35,014 bases of DNA from JAWXBG01 sp044375415 (GCA_044375415.1 JBILMS010000036.1:1-35014); one strand, 5' to 3'. Shown: positions 25,378 to 34,997, counted from the first letter of the stretch. The notes: generated by a model not told the origin, from the sequence alone. Made by a program: numbers and translations.

Positions 25378-25933
25378 CTTTTTTCAATTTTATTTTACTC
25401 AAAACTTCAAGTTCTTTTTGCAAATGTGTTTTTGCTCTCGATAACTGCGATTTTGACGTATTCACATCAATTTCGAGCATGTCGGCAATCTCTTTATGCA
25501 TAAAACCTTCTACAACGTATAGGTTAAATACTGTTCGATATCCATTGGGAAGTTTGTTGATACAAATCATTAGCTCTTCCTTCGTGAATTCCACATTGTC
25601 AAATTCAATCGGATCTTCTTTGTGCCTCACCAGATCATCTACATCATCTTGGTATGCGTGTTTCAAATTACGCCGATAGTTTGTAATGGATGTATTCACT
25701 GCTATCCTCCTCAACCAGCCTTCAAAGCTGCCATCGTGATGATAAGTATGAATATTATTGAACACTTTCACAAAAACATCCTGGAGAACATCCTGCGCTT
25801 CCATTTTATTCTTCGTATAGCGCAGACAAATTCCGTATAGCAAGGAGTTAAACTTCGCGTAAAGCCGGTCTTGCCACCTCTTCTCACCGCGAACACAACC
25901 TTCTATGATTTCCCGGATATCATCCATATACAA
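25370..25933 (-). CDS. ECF RNA polymerase sigma factor (sigma-70 family)
   Basis: A 187-residue ECF sigma. Region 2: LYGICLRYTKNKMEAQDVLQ, DVFVKVFNNI, SFEGWLRRIAVNTSITNYRR (about residues 31-85). Region 4: INKLPNGYRTVFNLYVVEGF, HKEIADMLEIDVNTSKSQLS, RAKTHLQKEL (about 127-178). A second ATG two codons in (MDDIREIIEG) is the more usual type of start and is equally possible. The gene overlaps the putative anti-sigma gene by eight bases and heads the operon sigma / membrane protein / barrel. It belongs to a different branch from the sigma at 7140, which lacks a partner gene. It probably directs RNA polymerase to envelope-related promoters including its own. Confidence 0.92.
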   Translation of the reverse strand: MYMDDIREIIEGCVRGEKRWQDRLYAKFNSLLYGICLRYTKNKMEAQDVLQDVFVKVFNNIHTYHHDGSFEGWLRRIAVNTSITNYRRNLKHAYQDDVDDLVRHKEDPIEFDNVEFTKEELMICINKLPNGYRTVFNLYVVEGFMHKEIADMLEIDVNTSKSQLSRAKTHLQKELEVLSKIKLKKDE

Positions 25934-26031
25934 CTAGTAAACACGGTAGCAGTACAAAGGGTTGCTTTATAGGTTCGATGGCAATAAAAAAAAGTAGACC
26001 AATCTTTGTAGGTGTTTGATTTTCAATATAT

Positions 26032-28509
26032 TTACCCAACCAATCTTCTTTTGAATTTGTTGTAATCTATAAAGTACAAGACCTTCATACTTACGCTATT
26101 CGCCTGTGGAAGACTGAAAGTGTGGATGATGTCTTCAGATAGTCCGGATAGGATTTGATCTTCCTCGTGATTGATTGTCTTTTTCCACACAATATTGAGC
26201 TCGCTGCCCGGTGCGAAAATCCAACGGTATACCATGTCAATGGTGAACGAATTAAAACTTCGGTTTGGCAGCATATTGCCCGTTTCATCCAACCCGCTGT
26301 ACTGTGTATTTCCCAAATATCCGTTTTCCTCTAATGAATGGAAAGAGTAATATCGGGAATAACCCCAATAATGGCGGGCCCTGAAAGAAGTGGACATAAA
26401 TGCGTTAAAGGTGTAAGTCGCATTTAATAAATTGGTATGTGAAATAACATCCCTTGTACCAAAAATAGGCTCCATCCGCTCTTCATCAGCAAAATCAGCC
26501 CATCCAATGTCGTTGAAGTGATTCTGACGACTATATACGTACGTTAACATTAAATGATCGTTCACTCTAAATCGAGGTGCTACTCGCCAATTAAACTCAT
26601 AGCGCTGCTTATCCTTAAAAGATGTTACCCAAGTGCTCAGATCAAGAGCAAGTCTTTTGCGGTAATCGGTGCTGATCCAACCGCCGAAATTGATCCAAGG
26701 TGGTGTTTTGAAGTATCTGCCCCGAACGCGAGGTTCAAAAAAATCGGTTCCCTCAACCAAATTTGAAGACGTACTAAGTTCAAAAGCAAAAAATCGCTTT
26801 GACATAAAACCGACGTCGGCATTGGCGCTCCAGCTGGTGAAAGCATATGGAGCATACAGATAATTGACCGAAGTAGAAAAATTGCTCCACATTCGATTGA
26901 ATCGGCCAAAGGGTTTAAAGATGTTGTAAGATTGACTTGTCCAATAATTCACCTCGTTGTTGTTGTAGAGAAAACCCAAATCATTGATATCGTAAGTATC
27001 GGATTCTACTGCACTTCCGGCGGTCCATTTATAATTACCGGATATCTTCTGAAATTCTATATTTGATGTGTATCCCTCGCTGCCATCTAAAGTGTAATTG
27101 TATTTCTTATTGTATGCTGCCATACCGGAAATTGCATAGGAATTTTTTTTGTTTCTAATCTGAAACTGACTCCCCCACACATTGGCGTCGTACGAAGAAC
27201 CATCTCTCAAAACATTGGAATTTACCAGTGTTATGTAGGAATTGTTCTTCAAGTTCTGATCAAAAACAAGTACGTTGTAATTGGTAAGTGGACTTGTGAG
27301 TACTTCCCTTTTGCTACCGTCTGTCCTTTCTATTACTGCATGTTCCCGAGCCGTAACGGCATTAAAAAAACCTATTCCCAGACCCTTATTTGTTCGTCCC
27401 GAAACTTTAGTCGCGTTGATCAACTGTGTTACCATGGGATTTTCAACCACAGTTTCATTTGTGTCTAGATCGTTGTACACGTCATAAGCATAAATGGGAG
27501 TACCTCCAATTCTTCGGCTATAAAACAATCCTGCCTTGGAATACAATTCTGTTCCTTCAGTAAAAAATTGACGGTTTTCCTGAAACTGAACTTCAAAAGG
27601 CGTAAGATTCAAGATCAGGTTATCGGAAACAGTTTGACCGAAATCAGGAATTAGTGTCGCATCAAGAGTGAACGAATCATTCAAACCATATTTCAGGTCC
27701 ATGCCTCCATTATAACTCGTCGTCTTTCTACTATCTACGCCACCCTCTTCAGTATAAAATTCTTGCTGGTTGACATAAGCAGAAGCGTAGGGATATAAAA
27801 AAAGTCTCGATGGAGTTGAAATCTCGGAAAGCCCTTTCAGTTGCCCCATCTGTGCCAAGAAGCTAGGAATTTGTGGGTCAACCGGATTCCAATTCGAATT
27901 TTCTCGAACACGCCTTACTTCCCTAAAAAAATTGATGTTCCAAACGTGATCCGCCGCTTGAGGAAACCTAAGAGCCGCAAAAGGAATTTTGTATTCTGCA
28001 CACCATCCATTTTCGAGAATAGAGGTTTTACAGTCCCAAACCGCATTCCAACTAATATCCTCTTCATGTCCCCCATTTACGGAGGAAACTCGGGCATCGT
28101 ATTGCTCTGCTTTAGGGCTTATCGCGAAAGTAAAACCATTGATTCCGTCCCTAAAGCAGGACAGTGTCAGTCCACAGAAATCCGAGTTTCCATCGGAATC
28201 TCTTCCCGTTAATTGGGTCAATATACTGTCGGGAGCAGGGTCGAAACACATAAAACCGACATATAAGGCTTCATCATCATATGCTAAACGAATCTCAGAT
28301 TTGAACTTGGAAGGTTTTCCGGGATTAGGAGAAAAAGTTGTAAATCCGGAACTGGGCTCACAGGCCTGCCAACATTGATCATCTAAGAGTCCATTCAATT
28401 TGGGAGGAGTCGAACATCGTTCACCATTTAACACACGTCCATTTTGCCCCAAAGCAATGGTGCCGGAGCAAAGAGCATAAGCAAGTAACAGGCCGAATAG
28501 GTTCTTCAC
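26032..28509 (-). CDS. DUF5916 outer-membrane protein with N-terminal CBM9-like domain
   Basis: An 825-residue exported protein. Signal peptide at residues 1-21 (MKNLFGLLLAYALCSGTIAL, GQ). Residues about 30-230 resemble the carbohydrate-binding family 9 module (PKLNGLLDDQCWQ, EIRLAYDDEALYVGFMCFDP, NGWCAEYKIPFAALRFPQ). The remainder (about 235-825) is the DUF5916 barrel-like region, with LFLYPYASAYVNQ, LDATLIPDFGQTVSD, FEVQFQENRQFFTEGTELYS, LFYSRRIGG and many aromatic strands. The 'PDFGQ ... ENRQFF.EG' block is typical of the family. Members are probably outer-membrane proteins of unknown role; sugar binding is suggested by the N-terminal module only. It diverges from the TonB receptor gene, with a possible shared 250-base control region. 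Confidence 0.85.
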   Translation of the reverse strand: MKNLFGLLLAYALCSGTIALGQNGRVLNGERCSTPPKLNGLLDDQCWQACEPSSGFTTFSPNPGKPSKFKSEIRLAYDDEALYVGFMCFDPAPDSILTQLTGRDSDGNSDFCGLTLSCFRDGINGFTFAISPKAEQYDARVSSVNGGHEEDISWNAVWDCKTSILENGWCAEYKIPFAALRFPQAADHVWNINFFREVRRVRENSNWNPVDPQIPSFLAQMGQLKGLSEISTPSRLFLYPYASAYVNQQEFYTEEGGVDSRKTTSYNGGMDLKYGLNDSFTLDATLIPDFGQTVSDNLILNLTPFEVQFQENRQFFTEGTELYSKAGLFYSRRIGGTPIYAYDVYNDLDTNETVVENPMVTQLINATKVSGRTNKGLGIGFFNAVTAREHAVIERTDGSKREVLTSPLTNYNVLVFDQNLKNNSYITLVNSNVLRDGSSYDANVWGSQFQIRNKKNSYAISGMAAYNKKYNYTLDGSEGYTSNIEFQKISGNYKWTAGSAVESDTYDINDLGFLYNNNEVNYWTSQSYNIFKPFGRFNRMWSNFSTSVNYLYAPYAFTSWSANADVGFMSKRFFAFELSTSSNLVEGTDFFEPRVRGRYFKTPPWINFGGWISTDYRKRLALDLSTWVTSFKDKQRYEFNWRVAPRFRVNDHLMLTYVYSRQNHFNDIGWADFADEERMEPIFGTRDVISHTNLLNATYTFNAFMSTSFRARHYWGYSRYYSFHSLEENGYLGNTQYSGLDETGNMLPNRSFNSFTIDMVYRWIFAPGSELNIVWKKTINHEEDQILSGLSEDIIHTFSLPQANSVSMKVLYFIDYNKFKRRLVG

Positions 28510-28583
28510 GACGAGGTTAGATTCAGTTCAATTACTTGTAAGCAAACCTTTAAGGAACCTTGAAATAACTGTTCTGTGGATTG

Positions 28584-28617
28584 CGAAAGTAGTAGGCTCT
28601 AAATGCATCTCGAACAA
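28584..28617 (-). promoter_or_regulatory. Possible promoter of the DUF5916 gene
   Basis: Minus strand TTG (28617-28615), 23 bases, then TACTTTCG (28591-28584), one base off the -7 consensus, 74 bases before the ATG. The 254-base divergent region 28510-28763 otherwise shows nothing I can name. Confidence 0.3.
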
Positions 28618-28763
28618 GTGAGGGTTAAAATCTGTTAAGGTTAGCTTGTTGACTAAAAATGAACCGAACCATAGAGGTCAGGTTTTTAAGACCAGATTGG
28701 AAAATATTAAGAATTACAAAATGAACTCTCATCGCTAATTTCGCGACCTCAATTGAAAACCGA

Positions 28764-31181
28764 ATGCATCTTAAAGGAATTGTGGCAATTATTATAACCC
28801 TAATCAGTCTTTTAGGGAATGCACAGCAGAAATACACCATCAGTGGAACTGTGCAGGATATTGCTACGGGCGAATATCTTTTAGGTGCAGTGGTGGTTGC
28901 CAAGGAAATTCAAAAGGGTGTGGGCACCAACGTATATGGTTTTTATTCCATGACACTTCCCGAAGGCACCTATACGATCGAAACAAATTTGCTTGGATAT
29001 AAGGTTTCGACTTTTACCATTTTATTGGACAAAGACCAAACGTTAAATATTAATCTGAGTACTCAATCCTTTCAAACCAAAGAAATCATAATTGAAGCAG
29101 ATAAAAGTCAAAATACTCAAAGCACAGAAATCGGCAAAATTGGATTGGAAATGGATCAGGTTCGGAAATTGCCTGTGCTCTTTGGTGAAGTGGACATATT
29201 AAAAACAATCACTCTTTTGCCCGGTGTTCAGAGTTCGGGAGAAGGAAATGCAGGATTCTATGTTCGAGGTGGCGGGGTCGATCAAAATTTAATTTTGCTG
29301 GATAATGCAGCGGTATATAATGCCTCTCACCTATTTGGATTTTTCTCGGTGTTTAATGCCGACGCTATTAAAAATTTAGAATTGACCAAAGGTGGTGTTC
29401 CTGCGAATTTCGGTGGTCGACTTTCCTCTGTTTTAGATATAAACATGAAAGAAGGGAATAATAAGGAATGGCATGGGGAAGGCGGAATTGGGCTTATCGC
29501 TTCGCGCTTTACGGCAGAGGGCCCAATAAAAAAAGACACTTCCAGTTTGATCATTAGTGGCCGGCGAACCTACATTGATGTACTTTCCAAACCTTTAATA
29601 AATCCGGAGAGCAATTTTAATGGTTCGGGTTATTACTTCTACGATTTAAATGCAAAAATGAACTACAAAATCTCCTCTCGAGATCAACTTTTTTTGAGCG
29701 GATATTTTGGTCGTGATGTTTTTAGTTTCAAAAGCAATAATGCCGATTTCGAAACGAATATCCCTTGGGGAAATGCAACGGGAACCCTGCGCTGGAACCG
29801 TATCATAAGCGATAAACTTTTCATGAATACCATCGCAACTTTCACTGATTACAAATTCGAATTTCAAGCGATACAAGAACAATTCGAGTTCCGCTTGAAG
29901 TCAGGTATTCGCGATTATGGTGCAAAAATGCAATTCAACTATTATCCGAATTTTAATCATAATCTGAAGTGGGGTGCCGAATACACTCATCACATTTTTA
30001 CGCCTAACAATGTATTTGCAAGAAGCGGTGATGTTGAATTCGATCTGGGTGAACAAGTAAAAATCCGAAGCCATGAATTTGCTGCGTATGTGCTCGACGA
30101 ATGGGACATCTCGGAGAAAATTCGAATCAATGCAGGTCTTCGCTTATCTCATTTCATTCATGTGGGTCCGTTTGACCGATACATCAATGAGGATGATGAC
30201 GATATTACAGCACCCTCTGAACCAACCGTTATTTCGTATGGAAAAGGTGAAAAAGTAGCTGATTATACCGGATTCGAGCCACGTTTAAATTTCCGATATT
30301 CCATCGATAAAAACTCATCTATCAAAGGTGGATTCATGAGAAACTACCAATACATTCACCTCACAAGTCTATCCCCCACTTCTCTACCTACCGATGTTTG
30401 GATACCGAGTACGGATCTTACGAAACCCCAAATAGGTATGCAGTATTCCCTGGGTTACTTCCGGAATTTTAAAAACGACACTTATGAGACAAGTGTTGAA
30501 GTGTATTATAAAGACATGTTCAATCAAACGGAATACAAAGAGGGTGCTCAGCCGGAACAAACCGTTAATGACAACATAGATAATCTGCTGGTATATGGCA
30601 GAGGGTATAGTTATGGTGCTGAATTTTTCATCAAAAAGCGATTGGGAAATCTCAATGGATGGGTCGGATATACATGGAGTAAAACGAGCCGCATTTTTGC
30701 CGAAGTAAACGGTGGAGAGGAATTTCCTACACGTTGGGATCGAAGACATGATGTCAGCGTAGTTGGAAATTACAAATTAAATCAACGCTGGGAATTTGGA
30801 TTTGTCTTTGTCTATGGAACAGGAAACGCCATCACATTACCCTTAGAATTATACTTTGTGGAGGGACAACCGGTAGATCGTTATGGTCCACGCAATAGTT
30901 TTCGCATGGCCCCTTATCACAGGGTAGATCTCTCAGCCACTCTTTATCCTAAACCTTTAAAAAAGAAAAAAGACAAAACCACCGGGGAAATTATCGAGGT
31001 CCCACGAAAAATTGAGTCTAGTTGGAACTTTTCCGTGTACAACGTCTATAATCGAAGGAATCCCTATTTCATTTACTTTGGTGCTGATGGAAGTTTGAAT
31101 GATGGAAACTTACAAATCAAAGCATACCAAGTCAGCCTTTTTCCAATACTTCCAAGCGTAACCTGGAACTTTAAATTTTAA
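28764..31181 (+). CDS. TonB-dependent receptor with carboxypeptidase-like regulatory domain
   Basis: An 805-residue outer-membrane active transporter. Signal peptide at about residues 1-20 (MHLKGIVAIIITLISLLGNA). Residues about 25-105 are a CarboxypepD_reg-like beta-sandwich (YTISGTVQDIATGEYLLGAV, GFYSMTLPEGTYTIETNLLG). The plug follows (GEVDILKTITLLPGVQSSGE, GFYVRGGGVDQNLILLDNAA, GGRLSSVLDINMKEG), then the barrel with RINAGLRLSHF, EPRLNFRYSIDKNSSIKGGF and a C-terminal strand ending SVTWNFKF. Substrate cannot be read; it lacks the SusD partner of glycan importers. Its stop overlaps the start of an ABC exporter by one base (TAATG), so the two are co-translated. Confidence 0.9.
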   Translation: MHLKGIVAIIITLISLLGNAQQKYTISGTVQDIATGEYLLGAVVVAKEIQKGVGTNVYGFYSMTLPEGTYTIETNLLGYKVSTFTILLDKDQTLNINLSTQSFQTKEIIIEADKSQNTQSTEIGKIGLEMDQVRKLPVLFGEVDILKTITLLPGVQSSGEGNAGFYVRGGGVDQNLILLDNAAVYNASHLFGFFSVFNADAIKNLELTKGGVPANFGGRLSSVLDINMKEGNNKEWHGEGGIGLIASRFTAEGPIKKDTSSLIISGRRTYIDVLSKPLINPESNFNGSGYYFYDLNAKMNYKISSRDQLFLSGYFGRDVFSFKSNNADFETNIPWGNATGTLRWNRIISDKLFMNTIATFTDYKFEFQAIQEQFEFRLKSGIRDYGAKMQFNYYPNFNHNLKWGAEYTHHIFTPNNVFARSGDVEFDLGEQVKIRSHEFAAYVLDEWDISEKIRINAGLRLSHFIHVGPFDRYINEDDDDITAPSEPTVISYGKGEKVADYTGFEPRLNFRYSIDKNSSIKGGFMRNYQYIHLTSLSPTSLPTDVWIPSTDLTKPQIGMQYSLGYFRNFKNDTYETSVEVYYKDMFNQTEYKEGAQPEQTVNDNIDNLLVYGRGYSYGAEFFIKKRLGNLNGWVGYTWSKTSRIFAEVNGGEEFPTRWDRRHDVSVVGNYKLNQRWEFGFVFVYGTGNAITLPLELYFVEGQPVDRYGPRNSFRMAPYHRVDLSATLYPKPLKKKKDKTTGEIIEVPRKIESSWNFSVYNVYNRRNPYFIYFGADGSLNDGNLQIKAYQVSLFPILPSVTWNFKF

Positions 31182-33025
31182 TGAAACAACTGCGTCACCT
31201 CAACAAGTATCTCTGGAAATACCGGGGTCGCTTGTTTATGGGTTTTGCATTTATCGTTTTAGGCAATATTTTCAATGTTGCAGCACCTGAAGTGGTAAAA
31301 GAAGGTATCGATTTTCTAATAGCTTCCCTACAAAACAAACCCGAATCCGGCCAAACCTACGTTGAGACGGGCATACCTGAATACGTCGCTTGGGCATCTT
31401 CTTGGATTGACACAACGGGAGCAGCAGACTTGGCGAGTTGGCAGAAAAGAGTCGTAGCCATTGGAGCTTTGCTCGCCGTTATGTATCTGCTGATGTATCT
31501 CATCAAAGGTGTCTTTTTGTTTTACCAACGTCAAACGGTTATTGTAATGTCGAGGTATGTAGAATATGATTTGAAGAACGAAATTTTTGCGAAGTACCAG
31601 GTACTCGATATGAAATTTTACAAAAACAATCGCACAGGTGATTTAATGAATCGCATCAGCGAAGATGTGAATCGTGTTCGAATGTACCTTGGTCCTGCCA
31701 TCATGTACACGATGAATCTTTTGGTGCTTTTTGTGCTGTGTATTGTGATGATGCTACGTACCGATGTTGAGCTGACATTGTATACGATGATACCTCTTCC
31801 ATTTATGATGATCTCCATTTTTTATGTGAGTACCATTATCAATAGAAGAACAGAGAAGGTACAAAGACAGCAGTCTCTTTTGTCTACCATGGTTCAGGAA
31901 ACCATAAGCGGTATCCGTGTTATTAAAGCCTTTTCGAGAGAAGGCGATGTTTCAAGTCAATTCGATGATGCAAGTAGCGATTATCGAAAAAAACAACTAC
32001 GCCTTGTAAAAACCGATGCCCTGTTTATGCCCGTGATCTGGTTGCTGGTCGGACTAAGTACGATCCTTAGCGTTTATATGGGAGGTCTAAAAGTTATTTC
32101 AGGTGAAGTAAGTATTGGAACCATATTTCAATTTGTTTTTTATGTTAATCTGCTCACATGGCCTTTTGCCAGTGTAGGCTGGGTGTCGAGTCTTGTGCAA
32201 AAAGCGGAAGCAAGTCAAGGGCGAATCAATGAATTTTTGCAATCACAACCCGATGTAAAAAATTCACAAGAGAAAAGGACAGAAGTGAATGGATCCATTG
32301 AATTTAGGGATGTAAGCCTACGATACAATGACCATGGGAATTCTGCGCTTTCAAACTTATCTTTCAACGTGGAAGCAGGGAAAAGCATTGGAATTACGGG
32401 GCGCACAGGGTCGGGCAAAAGTTCTCTATCGAATCTGTTGATGCGTATGTACGACCCAAGCTCCGGTGAGATGTTGGTGGATGGAAGGCCTATTAAAGAT
32501 GTGAATCTATTCGACTATCGTCGGAGCATTGGATATGTTCCCCAAGAAGTATTTCTCTTTTCCGATACCATCGAAAATAATATTCTTTTCGGGATGGATA
32601 GTGAGGTTAAAGAAAAAATGATTGATGCTGCTAAAGATGCTGATATACATGAGAGCATCATGTCTTTTCCAAATCAATATCAAACGCTTTTGGGAGAGAG
32701 GGGAATAAATTTATCCGGAGGACAAAAGCAACGTGTAGCCATTGCACGAGCGCTGGCAAGGGATCCTAAGATTCTTGTGTTCGATGACTGCCTATCAGCG
32801 GTGGATACCGAAACCGAAGAACGCATACTTCAATCGCTCAAAAAACGTACAAGAGATGTGACTACCTTTATCATAAGTCACCGAGTTTCGTCATTAAAAA
32901 ATTGCGACCGCATACTATTTCTCCATCAAGGAAAAATCGCTGAGTCGGGTACGCATGAAGAACTACTTGCCAAAGGCGGCATGTATTATCACATGTTCCT
33001 CCAACAGAGCGAAGAAAAAGCCTAA
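31181..33025 (+). CDS. ABC exporter half-transporter with a non-canonical Walker B residue
   Basis: A 614-residue type IV ABC exporter half: six membrane helices in residues about 15-330 and one nucleotide-binding domain. Q-loop YVPQEVFLFS, Walker A GRTGSGKSS (about 407), signature LSGGQKQRVAIARAL (about 511), Walker B ILVFDDCLSAVD, H-loop FIISHR (H567). The residue after the Walker B Asp is D536, not the catalytic Glu. This DD pattern is typical of one half of heterodimeric exporters such as MdlA/YheI, whose partner holds the catalytic Glu. No partner gene lies beside it; the next gene is convergent. It is read with the TonB receptor through TAATG. Substrate unknown. Confidence 0.92.
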   Translation: MKQLRHLNKYLWKYRGRLFMGFAFIVLGNIFNVAAPEVVKEGIDFLIASLQNKPESGQTYVETGIPEYVAWASSWIDTTGAADLASWQKRVVAIGALLAVMYLLMYLIKGVFLFYQRQTVIVMSRYVEYDLKNEIFAKYQVLDMKFYKNNRTGDLMNRISEDVNRVRMYLGPAIMYTMNLLVLFVLCIVMMLRTDVELTLYTMIPLPFMMISIFYVSTIINRRTEKVQRQQSLLSTMVQETISGIRVIKAFSREGDVSSQFDDASSDYRKKQLRLVKTDALFMPVIWLLVGLSTILSVYMGGLKVISGEVSIGTIFQFVFYVNLLTWPFASVGWVSSLVQKAEASQGRINEFLQSQPDVKNSQEKRTEVNGSIEFRDVSLRYNDHGNSALSNLSFNVEAGKSIGITGRTGSGKSSLSNLLMRMYDPSSGEMLVDGRPIKDVNLFDYRRSIGYVPQEVFLFSDTIENNILFGMDSEVKEKMIDAAKDADIHESIMSFPNQYQTLLGERGINLSGGQKQRVAIARALARDPKILVFDDCLSAVDTETEERILQSLKKRTRDVTTFIISHRVSSLKNCDRILFLHQGKIAESGTHEELLAKGGMYYHMFLQQSEEKA

Positions 33026-33038
33026 GGGTTCTTTTTAA

Positions 33039-34868
33039 TTAAAGGCAAACAGAACCGAATTGAGACAGGAACACAAGCAAGTCTTGAAGACCTACAGCTC
33101 CATCACCCGACAAGTCTGTGGTACATCCACTTGTGCAGCCAATTTCCGAAACTAGGATTAGCAAATCAGCTGTTGAAACAGTTCCTGTGTCATTAAAATC
33201 GGCACAAATAATTTCCTCCTCGGGATCAATTACAGAATTACAATTGTTATCTATACCCTGGTGGGTACCGGGCGCACCGGGATATACATCGTTTCGGGAA
33301 TCATCACAATCTGTTGAATTCTGAACGTATCCTATCGGAGAAATGCAATCCACTGCAACGTTCGATGAATTGCCATATCCATCAAAGTCGGTGTCTTGAT
33401 AATAGAAAGATGCGGGAGCCACTTGGGCACTTGCAGATCTCTCATAAGAATTATGCAAACCCTGAGCGACTATATTAAAATTATAAGTCCCACTTGTATT
33501 GAGAGCAAATTGAATGTTCAAAGAAACCGATGTGGGAGCTGTGACATTGTTGGCTCCTAAAGTGTAAGTGGCTCCAGGAGGAAGTCCCGTAACACTTAAA
33601 TTGACCGGCCCCGCAAAACCGTCTGCAATTTGAATGTTGTAGGTTGCCTGATCTGCACTGCATATAGATGCGTCTACAGATGACACTGAGATGAAATTTG
33701 GCTTAAGCAAAAACAAACCAAAATCGATATCCGTAACGGGAATTATTCCGCTTTCGAAAAATGGATAATTCATCCAGGTTCCATCAAAAACAGGACTGTT
33801 ATTGGCGGGGTAATGATCGAAATAAGCGACTTCATTGAGTTGGGTCACAGCGATATCAGTTACATCCAAAATACGTAATCCTGCGGTATAGTTGCTCTGA
33901 TAACACAAATTTCCAATGATATAAAGATTATGATCCACCGAAGTTGTCGCTGCCAAATGATTTCCCATGTATACCGGAGCATCCAAATTATGAACGTCCC
34001 AAATTAATGTGCGCGTATTACTTACCAATCCATTGTATTCATCTAATTCGTCGTTCATAAGAAGATGGTTTCCATCGGGAGTCATATAACCCTGATGGCA
34101 ATATCCTAGATTCGGATAGGGTGTAGTTGAGACCAATTGAATATCTGTTTTATCTGTCGCATCTACTATAGTGAAATTCGCAGCGCCACTGCCATTAAAA
34201 CACAAAACAATAGTACTTCCCGTATAGTCAGAATCCGGTCCGTTGTATGTCATAACCACTGCTTCGTGCGTGTATCCATCGCCGCTAAAACCGCCGGCAA
34301 TGACCGGTGCCAATGGATTCTGAACATTCACAACATGCAATCCGCCAGAAAATGTATTGGTGCCACAGGCGTAAACGAATCCGTTGTCCTCGTCAATTAC
34401 AAGTGAGTGACATTTTCCAAAACCGGCATAGTGGGCATCTTCCGTGAAAGCCTGCGGCGGATTAATCACATTGCGCAGTCTGGTAAGGTCAAACACCTGC
34501 ATTCCATGTCCACTTGCTTCGCTTCCGACAAACAAATAATTATTGTAAACACGCAGAGTTCTCCAGATAGAATTATTGGTGTGTGTCGGAAGTGTTCCCA
34601 AGTAGAGAGGGTTGGTAGGGTCTTCAATATCTATGAAACCTACACCATTGCTCTTGCCCAATAGGACATATTCTTTGCCATCGAGAGGATCTGTCCAACC
34701 CCACACTTCATTCGTCGTACCATTGCCAAACTCGGTTGGTTCCATGAAATACATTAAATCAACATTCTGACAAGGATAAATTCCGGCGTAACCGCCAATA
34801 CACTCTGTTTGTGACCAACCCAGGATATGAACAAGGACCGCCAATAAAGTAACCGAAAGCTTTTTCAT
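33039..34868 (-). CDS. Choice-of-anchor B family secreted protein with MopE and dockerin-like C-terminal modules
   Basis: A 609-residue exported protein. The start at 34868 gives MKKLSVTLLAVLVHILGWSQ, a signal peptide; the longer frame to 34889 adds seven residues before it. Residues about 25-390 are LVIVD-type repeats of the choice-of-anchor B family (VGFIDIEDPTNPLYLGTLP, GMQVFDLTRLRNV, LHVVNVQNPLAPVIAGGFSG, LRILDVTDIAV), probably a beta-propeller. About 395-490 look Ig-like. Then a MopE metal-binding motif (DTDFDGYGNSS, DCDDSRNDVYPGA, GIDNNCN). The last 50 residues hold two EF-hand-like loops (DFNDTGTVSTADLLI and DLSGDGAVGLQDLLV), as in dockerins, ending FGSVCL. No standard T9SS sorting domain is seen, so surface attachment is unclear. 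Function unknown; calcium binding is likely. Confidence 0.85.
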   Translation of the reverse strand: MKKLSVTLLAVLVHILGWSQTECIGGYAGIYPCQNVDLMYFMEPTEFGNGTTNEVWGWTDPLDGKEYVLLGKSNGVGFIDIEDPTNPLYLGTLPTHTNNSIWRTLRVYNNYLFVGSEASGHGMQVFDLTRLRNVINPPQAFTEDAHYAGFGKCHSLVIDEDNGFVYACGTNTFSGGLHVVNVQNPLAPVIAGGFSGDGYTHEAVVMTYNGPDSDYTGSTIVLCFNGSGAANFTIVDATDKTDIQLVSTTPYPNLGYCHQGYMTPDGNHLLMNDELDEYNGLVSNTRTLIWDVHNLDAPVYMGNHLAATTSVDHNLYIIGNLCYQSNYTAGLRILDVTDIAVTQLNEVAYFDHYPANNSPVFDGTWMNYPFFESGIIPVTDIDFGLFLLKPNFISVSSVDASICSADQATYNIQIADGFAGPVNLSVTGLPPGATYTLGANNVTAPTSVSLNIQFALNTSGTYNFNIVAQGLHNSYERSASAQVAPASFYYQDTDFDGYGNSSNVAVDCISPIGYVQNSTDCDDSRNDVYPGAPGTHQGIDNNCNSVIDPEEEIICADFNDTGTVSTADLLILVSEIGCTSGCTTDLSGDGAVGLQDLLVFLSQFGSVCL

Positions 34869-34885
34869 GAGAAAATTATATAGGG

Positions 34886-34915
34886 CCAAGGTAGCTCAAA
34901 TTTCTACTCCCCAAA
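34886..34915 (-). promoter_or_regulatory. Promoter of the choice-of-anchor B gene
   Basis: Minus strand TTTG (34915-34912), 18 bases, TACCTTGG (34893-34886), one base off TAnnTTTG, 17 bases before the ATG at 34868. The box covers the alternative start at 34889 and argues against it. Confidence 0.4.
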
Positions 34916-34973
34916 GCCACTTTCATTTTTCAATTGGAACTACCTTTACGCAAACCTTTGATACGAACAAACT

Positions 34974-34981
34974 ACATTTTT
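34974..34981 (+). promoter_or_regulatory. Weak -7 box upstream of the gene at the right edge
   Basis: TACATTTT, one base off TAnnTTTG, 16 bases before the ATG at 34998. TTTG at 34957-34960 is closer than the usual -33 spacing. Confidence 0.25.
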
Positions 34982-34997
34982 TTCGGTTTTTCCATTT

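Noticed and set aside
27841..28378. Two overlapping open frames (123 and 129 codons) opposite the DUF5916 gene.
   Set aside because: Shadows of a well-recognised family on the other strand.
33028..33056. GGTTCT / AGAACC repeat between the convergent ABC and choice-of-anchor B genes.
   Set aside because: Six pairs, a long loop and the right arm inside the coding region; not a convincing terminator.
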